Source of the DNA: an uncultured Pelagibacteraceae bacterium
GTDB taxonomy: Bacteria; Pseudomonadota; Alphaproteobacteria; Pelagibacterales; Pelagibacteraceae
DNA length: 64,000 nucleotides
NCBI GenBank assembly: GCA_902565935.1
Contig: CACFGT010000003.1
Location: 1 to 64,000 of the forward strand
Direction of reading: 5' to 3'
The notes under the pieces are model-generated. The model had not been told where the DNA came from. It searched no databases and worked only from the letters and a program-made list of their open reading frames with translations. The translations under genes and the position numbers were made by a program. Shown piece by piece: positions 9,180-18,865 of this stretch. Within the stretch, counting starts at the first letter, position 1, and the number at the start of each line of letters is the position of its first letter.

Positions 9180-12026
9180 ATGCAACTCAAAGATTTTATT
9201 CCAAATGTAAAAAAAGAATTTGGTAAAATATTTTTTTCTGGAATTTCTTTTGACAGTTCTAAAGTAAAAAAAAACCATATTTTTTTTGCAATTAAAGGTA
9301 ATAAATTTGATGGAAATAAATTTATTCCTCATGCAATTAAAAACGGTTCAAGAATTATAGTAAGTGAAAATAAGTCTGATAAATATAAAAATGGAATTTT
9401 ATTCATCAATAAAAAAAATATTCGAAAGTTATTAGCTGAAGTTTCATCTAAAATTTATAACAAAAAACCAAAAAACTTAATTGCAGTAACTGGAACAAAT
9501 GGTAAATCTTCAGTGTCAGATTTTTATTACCAAATATTAAGATTAAATAAAAAGAGGGTTGCTTCGATTGGGACTTTAGGGGTAAAAGCAGAAAATTTGA
9601 ATATCAAGTTATCTAACACAACTATTGATCCGATACAACTAAGCCAAATATTACAAAAAATTAAAAATCAAAAAATCGATAATGTGATAATGGAAGCCTC
9701 AAGTCATGGACTAATACAAAATAGACTAGATGGATATAAATTCAATTCAGGAATATTTACAAATTTATCACAGGATCATTTAGATTATCATAAAAATTTA
9801 GATGCTTACCTTAAAGCAAAACTTTATTTGTTTCAAAATCTTATAAAAACAAAAGGTAATGTTATAGCCGATGAAAAAATAGCACAATTCAATCAAATTA
9901 AAAGAATTACTAATAGAAAAAAATTAAAATTGATCACTTTGAATGATAAAAAAAAAAATTTTAAAATAATTTCTCACAGATACAAAGGAGATTCTCAAAT
10001 TCTCAAAATTGAGTATAAGAAATCACCAATTAAACTGAATGTTAATCTAATAGGGAAAATTCAAATAAAAAATTTATTAATGGCGATTATTGCAGCGAGC
10101 AATAGCAACCTAAATTTAAAAAAAATTTTATCTGTAATATCGAAAATTAAACCTGTGAAAGGAAGATTTGAAAAAATTAGTAAAATTAAAAACAAATCTA
10201 AGGTTATTCTTGATTATGCACATACTCCAGATGCTCTGGAAACATGTCTTTTAAATTTAAAAGAACAATTTCCAGATAAAAAAATAATTTTACTATTTGG
10301 TTGTGGTGGTAATAGAGATCAAAACAAAAGATCAAAAATGGGAAAAATTGCGAACAATTATTCTGATAAAATTTATCTCACTAATGATAACCCTAGATTT
10401 GAAAATCCAAATAAAATTAGGCATGACATTAAAAAAGGAATAAAAGATAAAAGAAAAATAATTGAGATTTCAAATAGAGCAATTGCGATTTCAGAGGCAA
10501 TCAAAAATTTAAATACAGGTGAAGTTTTATTAGTAGCTGGAAAGGGTCACGAAACAACCCAAGACATTGGTAAAAGAAAAATTAACTTTTCTGATAGAAA
10601 GTTTATTTTGAAAGCAATCAAAGTCAAGAATAAGTATCTATCAAATGATTTAAAACTAAATATTATTAAAGAGTTATCTGGTTTTAAAAATTTGCCAAAT
10701 TCTTTATTAATTAAACAAGCAAGAATTAATTCTAAAGAGGTCAAAAAAAATGATATCTTTTTTGCGATTAAGGGAAAAAAAAATGATGGAAATAAATTCG
10801 TAGAACAGTCTTTTAAAAAAAAAGCTTCACTAGCTATAGTAAGTAAAATAAAAAAAAAACTAAACTTAAGTCGTCAAATAAAAGTTAAAGATACATTAAA
10901 ATTTTTAACAAATTCCTCAAATATTTTTAGAAAAAATATTGACGCAAAAATAATTGCTATTACTGGAAGCTGTGGAAAAACTACCTTAAAAGAGTTATTA
11001 GGCGACACTTTGAGCCAAATTTCAAAAGTAAGTATTTCTCCAAAATCTTATAACAATAAATATGGAGTGCCCTTAAGTCTTTTGAATTTAGATCATGATG
11101 ATGATTATGGTGTTTTAGAAGTTGGAATGGACAAGAAAGGTGAAATTGATTTTTTATCTAAAATTGTACAACCTGATGTAAGTATTATTACGAATATAAA
11201 CTATGCACATATTAAAAATTTTAAAGATATAAAACAGATCGCGTTAGCTAAAGCAGAAATCATAGAAAATACAAAATCAAATGGTCATATAGTCTTAAAT
11301 GCAGATGATAATTTTTTTAAATTACATAAGAAAATTGCTCTTAAAAAAAATCTCAATGTGAGGTCTTTTGGTATCAAAAATAAAGGATCAGATATCAGAT
11401 TGTTAAATATAAAAAAAAATTCAAAATTTTATAAAGCTTATGTAAGAATTGATAATTCAAAAAAATATTTCGTAATTCCTAATAATTTTAAAAGTAATAT
11501 CTATAATATATTAGCAGCTTTAGCAGTAATAAGTCTTTATACAAATGTTTTTCGTTTAAAATTTAATACTTTCTTAAAATTTAAAACACCATCAGGAAGA
11601 GGTGATTTTTTAAAATTAAATATAAATAAAAAAATTATTAATTTAATTGATGAAAGTTATAATTCAAATCCGCTTTCTCTTAAATCGGCGATACTAAATT
11701 ATGATAAGTTAGATAAGAAAAATTCAAAAAAATATCTTTTGCTTGGGGATATGTTAGAACTTGGAAAATATTCAAAACACCTTCATCAATCAATTGCTCC
11801 TATTATTAATCGAACAAAAATTGATAAAATTTTTGTTAAGGGAAGAAATGTTGTTTCTATCTTTAATAAACTTTCAAAATCAAAAAAGGGTAAAATACTG
11901 GCAAATAACTCTCAAATTATTGAATTGATTAAAAGTGATTTAAATAATAATGATTACTTAATGGTAAAAGCCTCAAATGCAACAGGTTTTAATAGAATAA
12001 TTAAAAATTTAAGAGGATCTAATTAA
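9180..12026 (+). CDS. MurE-MurF fusion: meso-DAP ligase plus D-Ala-D-Ala ligase
   Basis: One 948-residue reading frame holds two complete Mur ligases. MurE half (about 1-485): GTNGKS at 105-110 binds ATP, MEASSHGL and LDYAHTPDAL are family motifs, and DNPR at 403-406 is the signature for meso-diaminopimelate as the added amino acid. MurF half (about 490-948): SGFKNLPN start, GSCGKTT at 596-602, YNNKYGVPLSLL, and DESYNSNPLSLKSA. The two steps are consecutive: UDP-MurNAc-dipeptide to tripeptide, then addition of D-Ala-D-Ala. Both halves look intact with a linker of only a few residues, so no frameshift has to be assumed. Confidence 0.95.
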   Translation: MQLKDFIPNVKKEFGKIFFSGISFDSSKVKKNHIFFAIKGNKFDGNKFIPHAIKNGSRIIVSENKSDKYKNGILFINKKNIRKLLAEVSSKIYNKKPKNLIAVTGTNGKSSVSDFYYQILRLNKKRVASIGTLGVKAENLNIKLSNTTIDPIQLSQILQKIKNQKIDNVIMEASSHGLIQNRLDGYKFNSGIFTNLSQDHLDYHKNLDAYLKAKLYLFQNLIKTKGNVIADEKIAQFNQIKRITNRKKLKLITLNDKKKNFKIISHRYKGDSQILKIEYKKSPIKLNVNLIGKIQIKNLLMAIIAASNSNLNLKKILSVISKIKPVKGRFEKISKIKNKSKVILDYAHTPDALETCLLNLKEQFPDKKIILLFGCGGNRDQNKRSKMGKIANNYSDKIYLTNDNPRFENPNKIRHDIKKGIKDKRKIIEISNRAIAISEAIKNLNTGEVLLVAGKGHETTQDIGKRKINFSDRKFILKAIKVKNKYLSNDLKLNIIKELSGFKNLPNSLLIKQARINSKEVKKNDIFFAIKGKKNDGNKFVEQSFKKKASLAIVSKIKKKLNLSRQIKVKDTLKFLTNSSNIFRKNIDAKIIAITGSCGKTTLKELLGDTLSQISKVSISPKSYNNKYGVPLSLLNLDHDDDYGVLEVGMDKKGEIDFLSKIVQPDVSIITNINYAHIKNFKDIKQIALAKAEIIENTKSNGHIVLNADDNFFKLHKKIALKKNLNVRSFGIKNKGSDIRLLNIKKNSKFYKAYVRIDNSKKYFVIPNNFKSNIYNILAALAVISLYTNVFRLKFNTFLKFKTPSGRGDFLKLNINKKIINLIDESYNSNPLSLKSAILNYDKLDKKNSKKYLLLGDMLELGKYSKHLHQSIAPIINRTKIDKIFVKGRNVVSIFNKLSKSKKGKILANNSQIIELIKSDLNNNDYLMVKASNATGFNRIIKNLRGSN

Positions 12027-13112
12027 ATGCTTTACCAATTTTTGTTAAATTTTGTCGATACTTTTGGTTTTTTAAATGTTTTTAAATATCTTACATTTAG
12101 AACTGGGTTATCATTTTTTACTTCTTTAATCATAGTTTTATTAATCGGAGGACCGTTTATTAAATTTTTTTCAAGTCAAAAAATTTTAAATCCTATACGT
12201 AATGACGGTCCTGAAGATCATATAGTTAAGAAGATTGGAACTCCAACAATGGGAGGTGTTATTATATTATTAGGTTTATTAATATCCGTACTGTGTTGGG
12301 GTGACTTGTCAAATATAAATATTTTATTTTGTATATTTATTGCTGTTTCTTTTGGATTATTAGGAGCTTTTGATGATTACAAGAAAATTAAGCAAAGCAA
12401 TTCATCAGGCATCTCCTCCAAATTTAAGATAATTTCTCAGATTATACTTGCAATAATTGGAATTAGTTTTTTTGTTTATCTTTCAGATTATCAAAAAATA
12501 ACAAATTTATATTTTCCATTTTTTAAAAATTTGATTTTTGATCTTGGATGGTTTTTTATTCCATTTGCTGTGTTTGTTATAACAGGTTCGTCTAATGCAG
12601 TTAATCTTACAGATGGCCTTGATGGTTTAGCCACTGTTCCAGTAATATTAGTTGCAGCGTGTTTTGCTTTTATAAGTTATGTCACTGGAAACATTGTATT
12701 TTCAAATTATTTACAAATACCCTACATAGAGGGAACAGGTGAGGTCGCAATTTTTTGTGGAGCTATCATAGGTTCATGTTTAGGTTTTTTGTGGTTTAAC
12801 GCACCTCCAGCAAAAATTTTTATGGGTGACACCGGTTCATTATCTTTAGGAGGATCTTTAGGTGCAGTAGGTATTATAACTAAACATGAAATTGTATTAG
12901 CAATTACAGGAGGTCTTTTTGTTTTAGAAGCAGTCTCAGTCATGGTTCAAGTGATTTCTTATAAACTCACCGGAAAAAGAATTTTTAAAATGGCTCCAAT
13001 TCATCATCATTTTGAAAAAAAAGGTTGGCCAGAGTCCACTGTTGTAATTAGATTTTGGATAATTTCTATAATTTTAGCAATGATTGGCTTAGCTACTTTA
13101 AAATTAAGATAA
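12027..13112 (+). CDS. mraY: MraY, phospho-MurNAc-pentapeptide translocase
   Basis: 361 residues with about ten membrane helices. Family motifs: GTPTMGGV near residue 71, GAFDDYKK with the catalytic aspartates, NAVNLTDGLDGLA, and MAPIHHHFEKKGW with the three-histidine active-site loop. MraY transfers phospho-MurNAc-pentapeptide from UDP to undecaprenyl phosphate, giving lipid I at the inner membrane. The ATG immediately follows the murEF stop, and its own stop shares one base with the murD start. Confidence 0.97.
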   Translation: MLYQFLLNFVDTFGFLNVFKYLTFRTGLSFFTSLIIVLLIGGPFIKFFSSQKILNPIRNDGPEDHIVKKIGTPTMGGVIILLGLLISVLCWGDLSNINILFCIFIAVSFGLLGAFDDYKKIKQSNSSGISSKFKIISQIILAIIGISFFVYLSDYQKITNLYFPFFKNLIFDLGWFFIPFAVFVITGSSNAVNLTDGLDGLATVPVILVAACFAFISYVTGNIVFSNYLQIPYIEGTGEVAIFCGAIIGSCLGFLWFNAPPAKIFMGDTGSLSLGGSLGAVGIITKHEIVLAITGGLFVLEAVSVMVQVISYKLTGKRIFKMAPIHHHFEKKGWPESTVVIRFWIISIILAMIGLATLKLR

Positions 13113-14395
13113 TGAAACAAAATAAAAATATTTTTTTAGGTAAAAAAATATTGATATATGGACTTGGAAAAAGTGGAGTTTCAACATTTAAATTTTTAAA
13201 GAACAAAGCAAATATATACTTGTTTGATGATAATTTAAAAAAAAATCAAAAATTTATCAGCTTAGATAAAATTCCCAAAAAAAATTTTGATGCAATTATT
13301 GTAAGTCCTGGAATAGATATACATAATTGTAAACTATCAAGATTCTTAAAAAAGAATTTTGATAAAATTTATACTGATTTAGACATTTTTTATTCTTATT
13401 TTGATAATGAGAGTATTTCAATTACTGGAACTAATGGAAAATCAACAACTGCAAAAATCTTACACAATGTATTATTAGATCAAAAAAAAGATGTAAGATT
13501 AGTAGGAAATATAGGTAACCCATTATTATCTGAAAAAAAAATAAATAAAAAAACAATTTTTGTAATTGAAGCTTCCTCATATCAACTAGATTACAGTAAA
13601 ATATTTAGTTCAAAGTATGCAATGATTCTTAATATAAGTGTTGACCACATTGAGCGACATAAAAATTTAAAAAATTATGTAAATGCAAAATTTAAATTAT
13701 TAGATTCTCAAAAAAAAAACTGTGTCGCTTTTGTAAAAAAAAATGACCCCCTTATAAAGAAGAAACTAAATTCTAAAAATTTTAGGTCAAAGATTATTAA
13801 GGTAGATACAAAAAAAGGTGATAGTTTTTTTAAAGATATTAAAAATGAGTATTTTTTAACCGAAACCAATAAAGAAAATTTGTCATTTATTTTTGAAATA
13901 TCAAAAAAATTAAAACTAAAAAACAATTTGCTATTGAAAACAATTAATAAGTTAAAAGGACTCAAGTATCGTCAACAAATAATTTTAAAGAAAAAAAATT
14001 TGATTGTCATAAATGATTCTAAGTCTACCAGTTTTGCTTCATCCATAGGCATACTTAAAAATTATCAAAATATATATTGGATAATTGGAGGTATTCATAA
14101 AAAAGGTGATAAACTTAATTTACCAAAAAAATATTTTAAAAAGATTAAAGCTTTTGTATTTGGTAAAGACAAGAAATTTTTCAATAATGAACTTAAAGGT
14201 AAAATAGTTTATGAAAATTTTACAAATTTAGAATTTGCTTTTAAAAAAATAATTAGATTAATAAAAAAAGATAATTCTCCAGAAAGAACTATATTGTTCA
14301 GTCCATCTGCTGCTTCGTTTGATAGTTTTAAAAATTTTGAAGAAAGAGGTTTATATTTTAATAAATTAAGCAAAAAATATTTAAATGGAATATAA
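13112..14395 (+). CDS. murD: MurD, UDP-MurNAc-L-Ala:D-Glu ligase
   Basis: 427 residues from ATG 13112, which overlaps the mraY stop by one base. The frame is open to a TTG at 13055, but that would place 19 extra residues inside mraY and is rejected. IYGLGKSGVS is the N-terminal dinucleotide-like fold, GTNGKSTTAK the ATP loop, EASSYQLD and NISVDHIERHKN the central motifs, and NDSKSTSFASSIG the C-terminal domain motif. It adds D-glutamate to UDP-MurNAc-L-alanine in the cytosol. The 3' end overlaps ftsW by 11 bases. Confidence 0.95.
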   Translation: MKQNKNIFLGKKILIYGLGKSGVSTFKFLKNKANIYLFDDNLKKNQKFISLDKIPKKNFDAIIVSPGIDIHNCKLSRFLKKNFDKIYTDLDIFYSYFDNESISITGTNGKSTTAKILHNVLLDQKKDVRLVGNIGNPLLSEKKINKKTIFVIEASSYQLDYSKIFSSKYAMILNISVDHIERHKNLKNYVNAKFKLLDSQKKNCVAFVKKNDPLIKKKLNSKNFRSKIIKVDTKKGDSFFKDIKNEYFLTETNKENLSFIFEISKKLKLKNNLLLKTINKLKGLKYRQQIILKKKNLIVINDSKSTSFASSIGILKNYQNIYWIIGGIHKKGDKLNLPKKYFKKIKAFVFGKDKKFFNNELKGKIVYENFTNLEFAFKKIIRLIKKDNSPERTILFSPSAASFDSFKNFEERGLYFNKLSKKYLNGI

Positions 14396-15509
14396 AAAAA
14401 CTGTATTTAATTTTTATTACCAGTGGTGGAAAAATATTGATAAATTCATATTTTCGTTAATTGTCTTGTTATTTTGCACAGGATTATTTTTTTCATTGGT
14501 ATCAACCTCTTTAGTTGCATCTGATAAATTGAATACCAACGATTATTCTTTTTTTTTTAAACACTTTATTTTTATCCTACTTGGTATATTTATAATTTTT
14601 TTTCTTTCCTCAATAGATAAAGAAACCCTTTTAAAGTTTTCGGTAATCTTTTTTTTAATATCATTAATTTTTTTAATTTTAGTACCTTTTATAGGCGTTG
14701 AAGTAAAAGGCTCTAAGAGATGGATTGATCTTAATTTTTTACCACGATTTCAACCAATTGAATTAGTTAAACCTTTTTTGATAATGTTTATAAGTATAAT
14801 TTTAAGTAGTCAGAAATATACAAACATTTACATCAAGTATTTACTCACTTTTTTTACTACTTTAGTTATTGCTTTATTACTGGCTGTTCAGCCGGATATT
14901 GGGCAGACATTATTAATTTTTTTTAGTTGGTCAATCTTAATTTTTACATCAGGTATAAACATATTTTTTTTGATAATATTATTTTTATTTTTGATTTTCG
15001 CATTTTTGTATTTAATTTTTTTTGTAGAGAAATTCGAATATATAAAAAACAGATTAACTTCCTTTTTTGACTCTGAAAAAGGCACACATAACTTTCAAAC
15101 AGACAAAGCTATTGACTCTATTACAAGTGGGGGATTTTTTGGTAAAGGAATAGGTGAAGGAACATTAAAAAATCGTGTTCCAGAAGCTCATACAGATTAT
15201 ATTATTTCTGTTATTTCTGAGGAATTTGGAGTGATTGCCATAATTTTAATCTTATTATTGTTTTTAATATTTATCTATTCAGTATTTAAAAAAGTAAATT
15301 TTGAAAATGATGAAAAAATTAAATTAATTTTAGTTGGATGTGCAAGTCTAATTTTAATGCAAACAATGATACACATTGGTGTAAATATCAGATTGTTTCC
15401 AACTACTGGAATGACTTTACCTTTTATAAGTTATGGAGGATCATCGATAATAAGTATTTCGATATTATCAGGAATAATTTTAAATTTAACAAAGAGAAAA
15501 ATTGCCTAA
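14385..15509 (+). CDS. ftsW: FtsW, septal SEDS glycosyltransferase
   Basis: 374 residues and about ten membrane helices. SEDS motifs: GSKRWIDLNFLPRFQPIE near residue 109, VQPDIGQTLLI, GEGTLKNRVPEAHTDYI and the C-terminal TGMTLPFISYGGSS. FtsW polymerises lipid II glycan strands at the septum together with FtsI. The start codon lies within the last codons of murD. It is paralogous to rodA at 51916, which sits beside mrdA as ftsW sits with ftsI. Confidence 0.95.
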   Translation: MEYKKTVFNFYYQWWKNIDKFIFSLIVLLFCTGLFFSLVSTSLVASDKLNTNDYSFFFKHFIFILLGIFIIFFLSSIDKETLLKFSVIFFLISLIFLILVPFIGVEVKGSKRWIDLNFLPRFQPIELVKPFLIMFISIILSSQKYTNIYIKYLLTFFTTLVIALLLAVQPDIGQTLLIFFSWSILIFTSGINIFFLIILFLFLIFAFLYLIFFVEKFEYIKNRLTSFFDSEKGTHNFQTDKAIDSITSGGFFGKGIGEGTLKNRVPEAHTDYIISVISEEFGVIAIILILLLFLIFIYSVFKKVNFENDEKIKLILVGCASLILMQTMIHIGVNIRLFPTTGMTLPFISYGGSSIISISILSGIILNLTKRKIA

Positions 15510-15510
15510 A

Positions 15511-16572
15511 ATGAAAAAAATATTAATTTCAACCGGTGGGTCAGGAGGACATGTAATTCCAGCAACAATTTTCTATGAACACTTAAATAAAGAATTTCAA
15601 GTTGTGATAAGTACAGATATTAGAGGTTCAAGATTTTTAAGTAAAAATAAGTATGATTTGGTAAATATTAATACACCTAAGTTAAATAATTTATTTTTTC
15701 TACCAATAAATATATTTATTATTTTATATCTGACAATTAAATCATATTTTTTTTTGAAGAGAAAAAATATTGAAAAACTTATTTCTACAGGTGGTTATAT
15801 GTCTTTACCTGTAATATTAGCTGCAAAACTACTTCAATTAGATATTTATTTGTTTGAGCCAAATCTTGTTTTAGGAAGAGCAAATAAACTTTTTCTAGGA
15901 TTTTGTAAAAAGATATTTTGTTATTCTGAAAAAATTTTAAATTTTCCAATCAAATTTAAAAATAAGATCATTATTCTTGATCCTCTCGTTAGAAAGGAGT
16001 TTTATAATCCAAATATGTCACCAACTAAAAAAAGTTTATTTCAAATTTTAGTTGTAGGGGGAAGTCAAGGTGCTAGAATTTTCGATAATGATATAAAGAA
16101 TACATTTTTAAATATCTCTAAAAAATATCCTTTAAAGATAATTCATCAAACAAGTGAAAAAAATGTTGAAAATTTAAAAAATTTTTATGCATTAAAAAAC
16201 ATTGAAAATTTTGTATTTAGTTTTGATGAAAACTTTATAAAGATTGTTCAAGGAACAGACTTTTGTATTACTAGAGCGGGTGCCTCAACACTTGCAGAGT
16301 TATCTATTCTCAACATACCGTTTTTAGCTATTCCATTACCATCATCTAAAGATAACCATCAACTCGAAAATGCAAAATTTTACAAAGATATAAATTGTTG
16401 TTGGGTATTGGATCAAAAATTCTTTAAAACTCAAATTGAGAATGTGTTAAAGGCCATATTAGTTAATAGAGTCGATTATTTACAAAAAAAAGATAATCTT
16501 AAAAAATTGAATAACAAAAACAGTTGGTTAAATGTAAATCAGAAAATAATAAAGGTAATTAATGAAAATTGA
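15511..16572 (+). CDS. murG: MurG, lipid II-forming GlcNAc transferase
   Basis: 353 residues from ATG 15511; an in-frame TTG at 15502 inside the ftsW end is less likely. STGGSGGHVIPA is the first glycine loop, YLFEPNLVLGRANK is a MurG motif, VVGGSQGARIFDN the C-domain glycine loop, and TRAGASTLAEL with PSSKDNHQLENA the UDP-GlcNAc site. MurG is a peripheral membrane GT28 enzyme that adds GlcNAc to lipid I. It overlaps murC by 11 bases. Confidence 0.95.
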   Translation: MKKILISTGGSGGHVIPATIFYEHLNKEFQVVISTDIRGSRFLSKNKYDLVNINTPKLNNLFFLPINIFIILYLTIKSYFFLKRKNIEKLISTGGYMSLPVILAAKLLQLDIYLFEPNLVLGRANKLFLGFCKKIFCYSEKILNFPIKFKNKIIILDPLVRKEFYNPNMSPTKKSLFQILVVGGSQGARIFDNDIKNTFLNISKKYPLKIIHQTSEKNVENLKNFYALKNIENFVFSFDENFIKIVQGTDFCITRAGASTLAELSILNIPFLAIPLPSSKDNHQLENAKFYKDINCCWVLDQKFFKTQIENVLKAILVNRVDYLQKKDNLKKLNNKNSWLNVNQKIIKVINEN

Positions 16573-17956
16573 ATTAGCAAAAAATGAGATAATTCATTTT
16601 GTAGGTATTGGTGGAATAGGAATGAGTGGTCTTTCATTAATTATGAAAGGTAAAGGCTTTAAGGTTCAAGGGAGCGATGTATCTAATAATAAAAATATTG
16701 AAAGATTAAAAAAAGAAAAAATAAAAATTTTTATAGGACAAAAAAAACAAAATTTAAAGAAAGCAACTATATTAGTCACTTCATCTGCAATAAAAAAAAA
16801 TAATCCTGAATTAATTGAAGCCAAGCGTAAAAAATTACCAGTAATAAAAAGAGGTAAGATGTTGGCACATATTGTTTCTTTATCGAAAAATGTAGTTGTC
16901 GTAGGGTCTCATGGGAAAACCACCACGACCTCATTAATAGCTTCAATTTTCCAAAAAACTAAATTAGATCCAACGATAATTAATGGTGGTGTAATTAACT
17001 CAATTAAAAATTCTGCTAAATTAGGTAAAAGTGATTGGTCTATTCTAGAGGCTGACGAGTCTGATGGTAGTTTTGTTCATATTCCACCAACTTACTCAGT
17101 GATTACAAATATTGATCGAGAACATATGGATTTTTATAAATCCATGGATGATCTTAAAAAATATTTTTTACATTTTATAAATAAAGTCCCATCATTTGGT
17201 AAATCTTTTATTTGCATAGATGATAAAGTAAATTACATGTTAGTCAAAAAATTAAAAAATCGAAATTATTATACTTATGGTCTTAATTCAAAATCCAATT
17301 TTTATATCAAAAATATAAAACAAAATAAAAAATTTTCAGAATTTGATTTAAATATTAATCTCCCAAATAAAAAAAAAATTAAAATTACAAATATAAAAAT
17401 ACCTTTAATTGGTTTACATAATATTAGAAATTCTGTTGCAGCGACTGCCGTTTCATTGACAGTTGGTATTTCTATCCAGGATATTAAAAAAGGTTTGTCA
17501 AATTTTGGAGGCGTTCAAAGAAGATTTAATAAGATTTTTACATTTAACAAAATAGACTTCTATGATGATTATGCTCACCATCCAACTGAAATTAGAAACG
17601 TATTGGACGGTGTTGAAAAAGTTTATAATGGTTTTGAAAAAGTATGTATTTTTCAGCCTCACCGATTATCAAGAGTTAAAGATTTAAAAAAAGAATTTTC
17701 TTTTGCTTTCAAAAAAGCTGACACGGTGATTTTATGTCCAATTTATACTGCTGGTGAAAAAATTAAACTAGGTTTTGGCTACACATCATTTGCTAAAGAA
17801 ATAATAAGAAATTCAAAGGTAAAATTATTTATGGTTGATAATTTAAAACAATTATCACAATTTATTAAAAAAAATATGTATGGAAAAAAAATTGTAATAG
17901 GTATGGGTGCTGGAACTATTTCCAACTGGATGAGACAACTCCCGAATTTGATGTAA
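16562..17956 (+). CDS. murC: MurC, UDP-MurNAc:L-alanine ligase
   Basis: 464 residues. HFVGIGGIGMSGLS is the N-terminal UDP-binding loop, VVGSHGKTTTTSL the ATP loop, LEADESDGSF and NIDREHMDFY central motifs, and DDYAHHPTEIRNVL the C-domain motif. It catalyses the first peptide addition in peptidoglycan precursor synthesis. The stop codon shares one base with the murB start (TAATG). Confidence 0.97.
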   Translation: MKIELAKNEIIHFVGIGGIGMSGLSLIMKGKGFKVQGSDVSNNKNIERLKKEKIKIFIGQKKQNLKKATILVTSSAIKKNNPELIEAKRKKLPVIKRGKMLAHIVSLSKNVVVVGSHGKTTTTSLIASIFQKTKLDPTIINGGVINSIKNSAKLGKSDWSILEADESDGSFVHIPPTYSVITNIDREHMDFYKSMDDLKKYFLHFINKVPSFGKSFICIDDKVNYMLVKKLKNRNYYTYGLNSKSNFYIKNIKQNKKFSEFDLNINLPNKKKIKITNIKIPLIGLHNIRNSVAATAVSLTVGISIQDIKKGLSNFGGVQRRFNKIFTFNKIDFYDDYAHHPTEIRNVLDGVEKVYNGFEKVCIFQPHRLSRVKDLKKEFSFAFKKADTVILCPIYTAGEKIKLGFGYTSFAKEIIRNSKVKLFMVDNLKQLSQFIKKNMYGKKIVIGMGAGTISNWMRQLPNLM

Positions 17957-18864
17957 TGGAAATTGGTAAATTAAAAGAAATATTAAAAGATTTTAACTCA
18001 GGTGTTAAATTTGATCATGATTTAAGAAAAAAAAATTGGTTTAATATAGGTGGAAAATCTAAAATTTTTTATCAAGCTAACACATTAAAAGATCTAATAT
18101 ATTTTCTTAAAAAGTTAGATAATAAAGAAAAAATATTTGTTTTAGGTGCAGGATCAAATACCCTTATAAGTGATAATTTATTTGATGGAGCGGTGATTAA
18201 ACTAAGCAAAAATTTTAGTAATATTTCTTTACATGGCGAAGACATTATAATTGCAGGAAGCGGGGCATCAGATAAAAAATTATCTGAATTTGCATATGAA
18301 AATAATTTAAGTGGATTTGAATTTTTATCTTGTATTCCTGGAACAGTAGGTGGCGGAATTAAAATGAATGCTGGATGTTTTGGATATGAAATTCAAGACA
18401 TATTGTTATCAATTCAAGCAGTAGATAAAACAGGAAATATAATTAATATTCAAAGAAAAGACATAAATTTTAAATATAGAGAAAGTGACTTACCAGAAAA
18501 TTTAATATTTTTAAGTGCCTCATTTAAAGGTAAAAAAGAAAGACCCAAAAGTATAAAGAACAAGATGGTGGCCTATAAATTAGAAAAAGAAAAAACTCAA
18601 CCAACAAGAATTAAAACAAGTGGCAGTACTTTTAAAAACCCGTTATCGCAAACCAAAAAAAAGGTTTGGGAATTAATAAAAGAGTCTGTTCCTCTTGATC
18701 AAAAATTTGGTGATGCTTATATTTCTGAAAAACATTGTAATTTTTTTGTTAATAAGGGAAATGCTTCTTTTAAAGATATGAAAAGACTTATTGATTTTGT
18801 ATCTAATAATGTTTTTAAAAAAACTGGTATAAAGCTAGAAAAGGAAATCAAAATTTTGGAGTAA
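17956..18864 (+). CDS. murB: MurB, UDP-N-acetylenolpyruvoylglucosamine reductase
   Basis: 302 residues, a type II MurB. FAD-binding motifs VLGAGSNTLISD and SCIPGTVGGGIKMNAGC, then FKYRESDLP, SGSTFKNP (which carries the proton-donating serine) and the C-terminal FVNKGNASFKDM with the acidic KLEKEI end. It reduces enolpyruvyl-UDP-GlcNAc to UDP-MurNAc with NADPH. Coupled to murC at its start. Confidence 0.95.
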   Translation: MEIGKLKEILKDFNSGVKFDHDLRKKNWFNIGGKSKIFYQANTLKDLIYFLKKLDNKEKIFVLGAGSNTLISDNLFDGAVIKLSKNFSNISLHGEDIIIAGSGASDKKLSEFAYENNLSGFEFLSCIPGTVGGGIKMNAGCFGYEIQDILLSIQAVDKTGNIINIQRKDINFKYRESDLPENLIFLSASFKGKKERPKSIKNKMVAYKLEKEKTQPTRIKTSGSTFKNPLSQTKKKVWELIKESVPLDQKFGDAYISEKHCNFFVNKGNASFKDMKRLIDFVSNNVFKKTGIKLEKEIKILE

Positions 18865-18865
18865 T

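Noticed and set aside
13055-13111. Longer MurD start at a TTG
   Set aside because: It would add 19 residues inside mraY with no family match; ATG 13112 begins at the usual one-base overlap.
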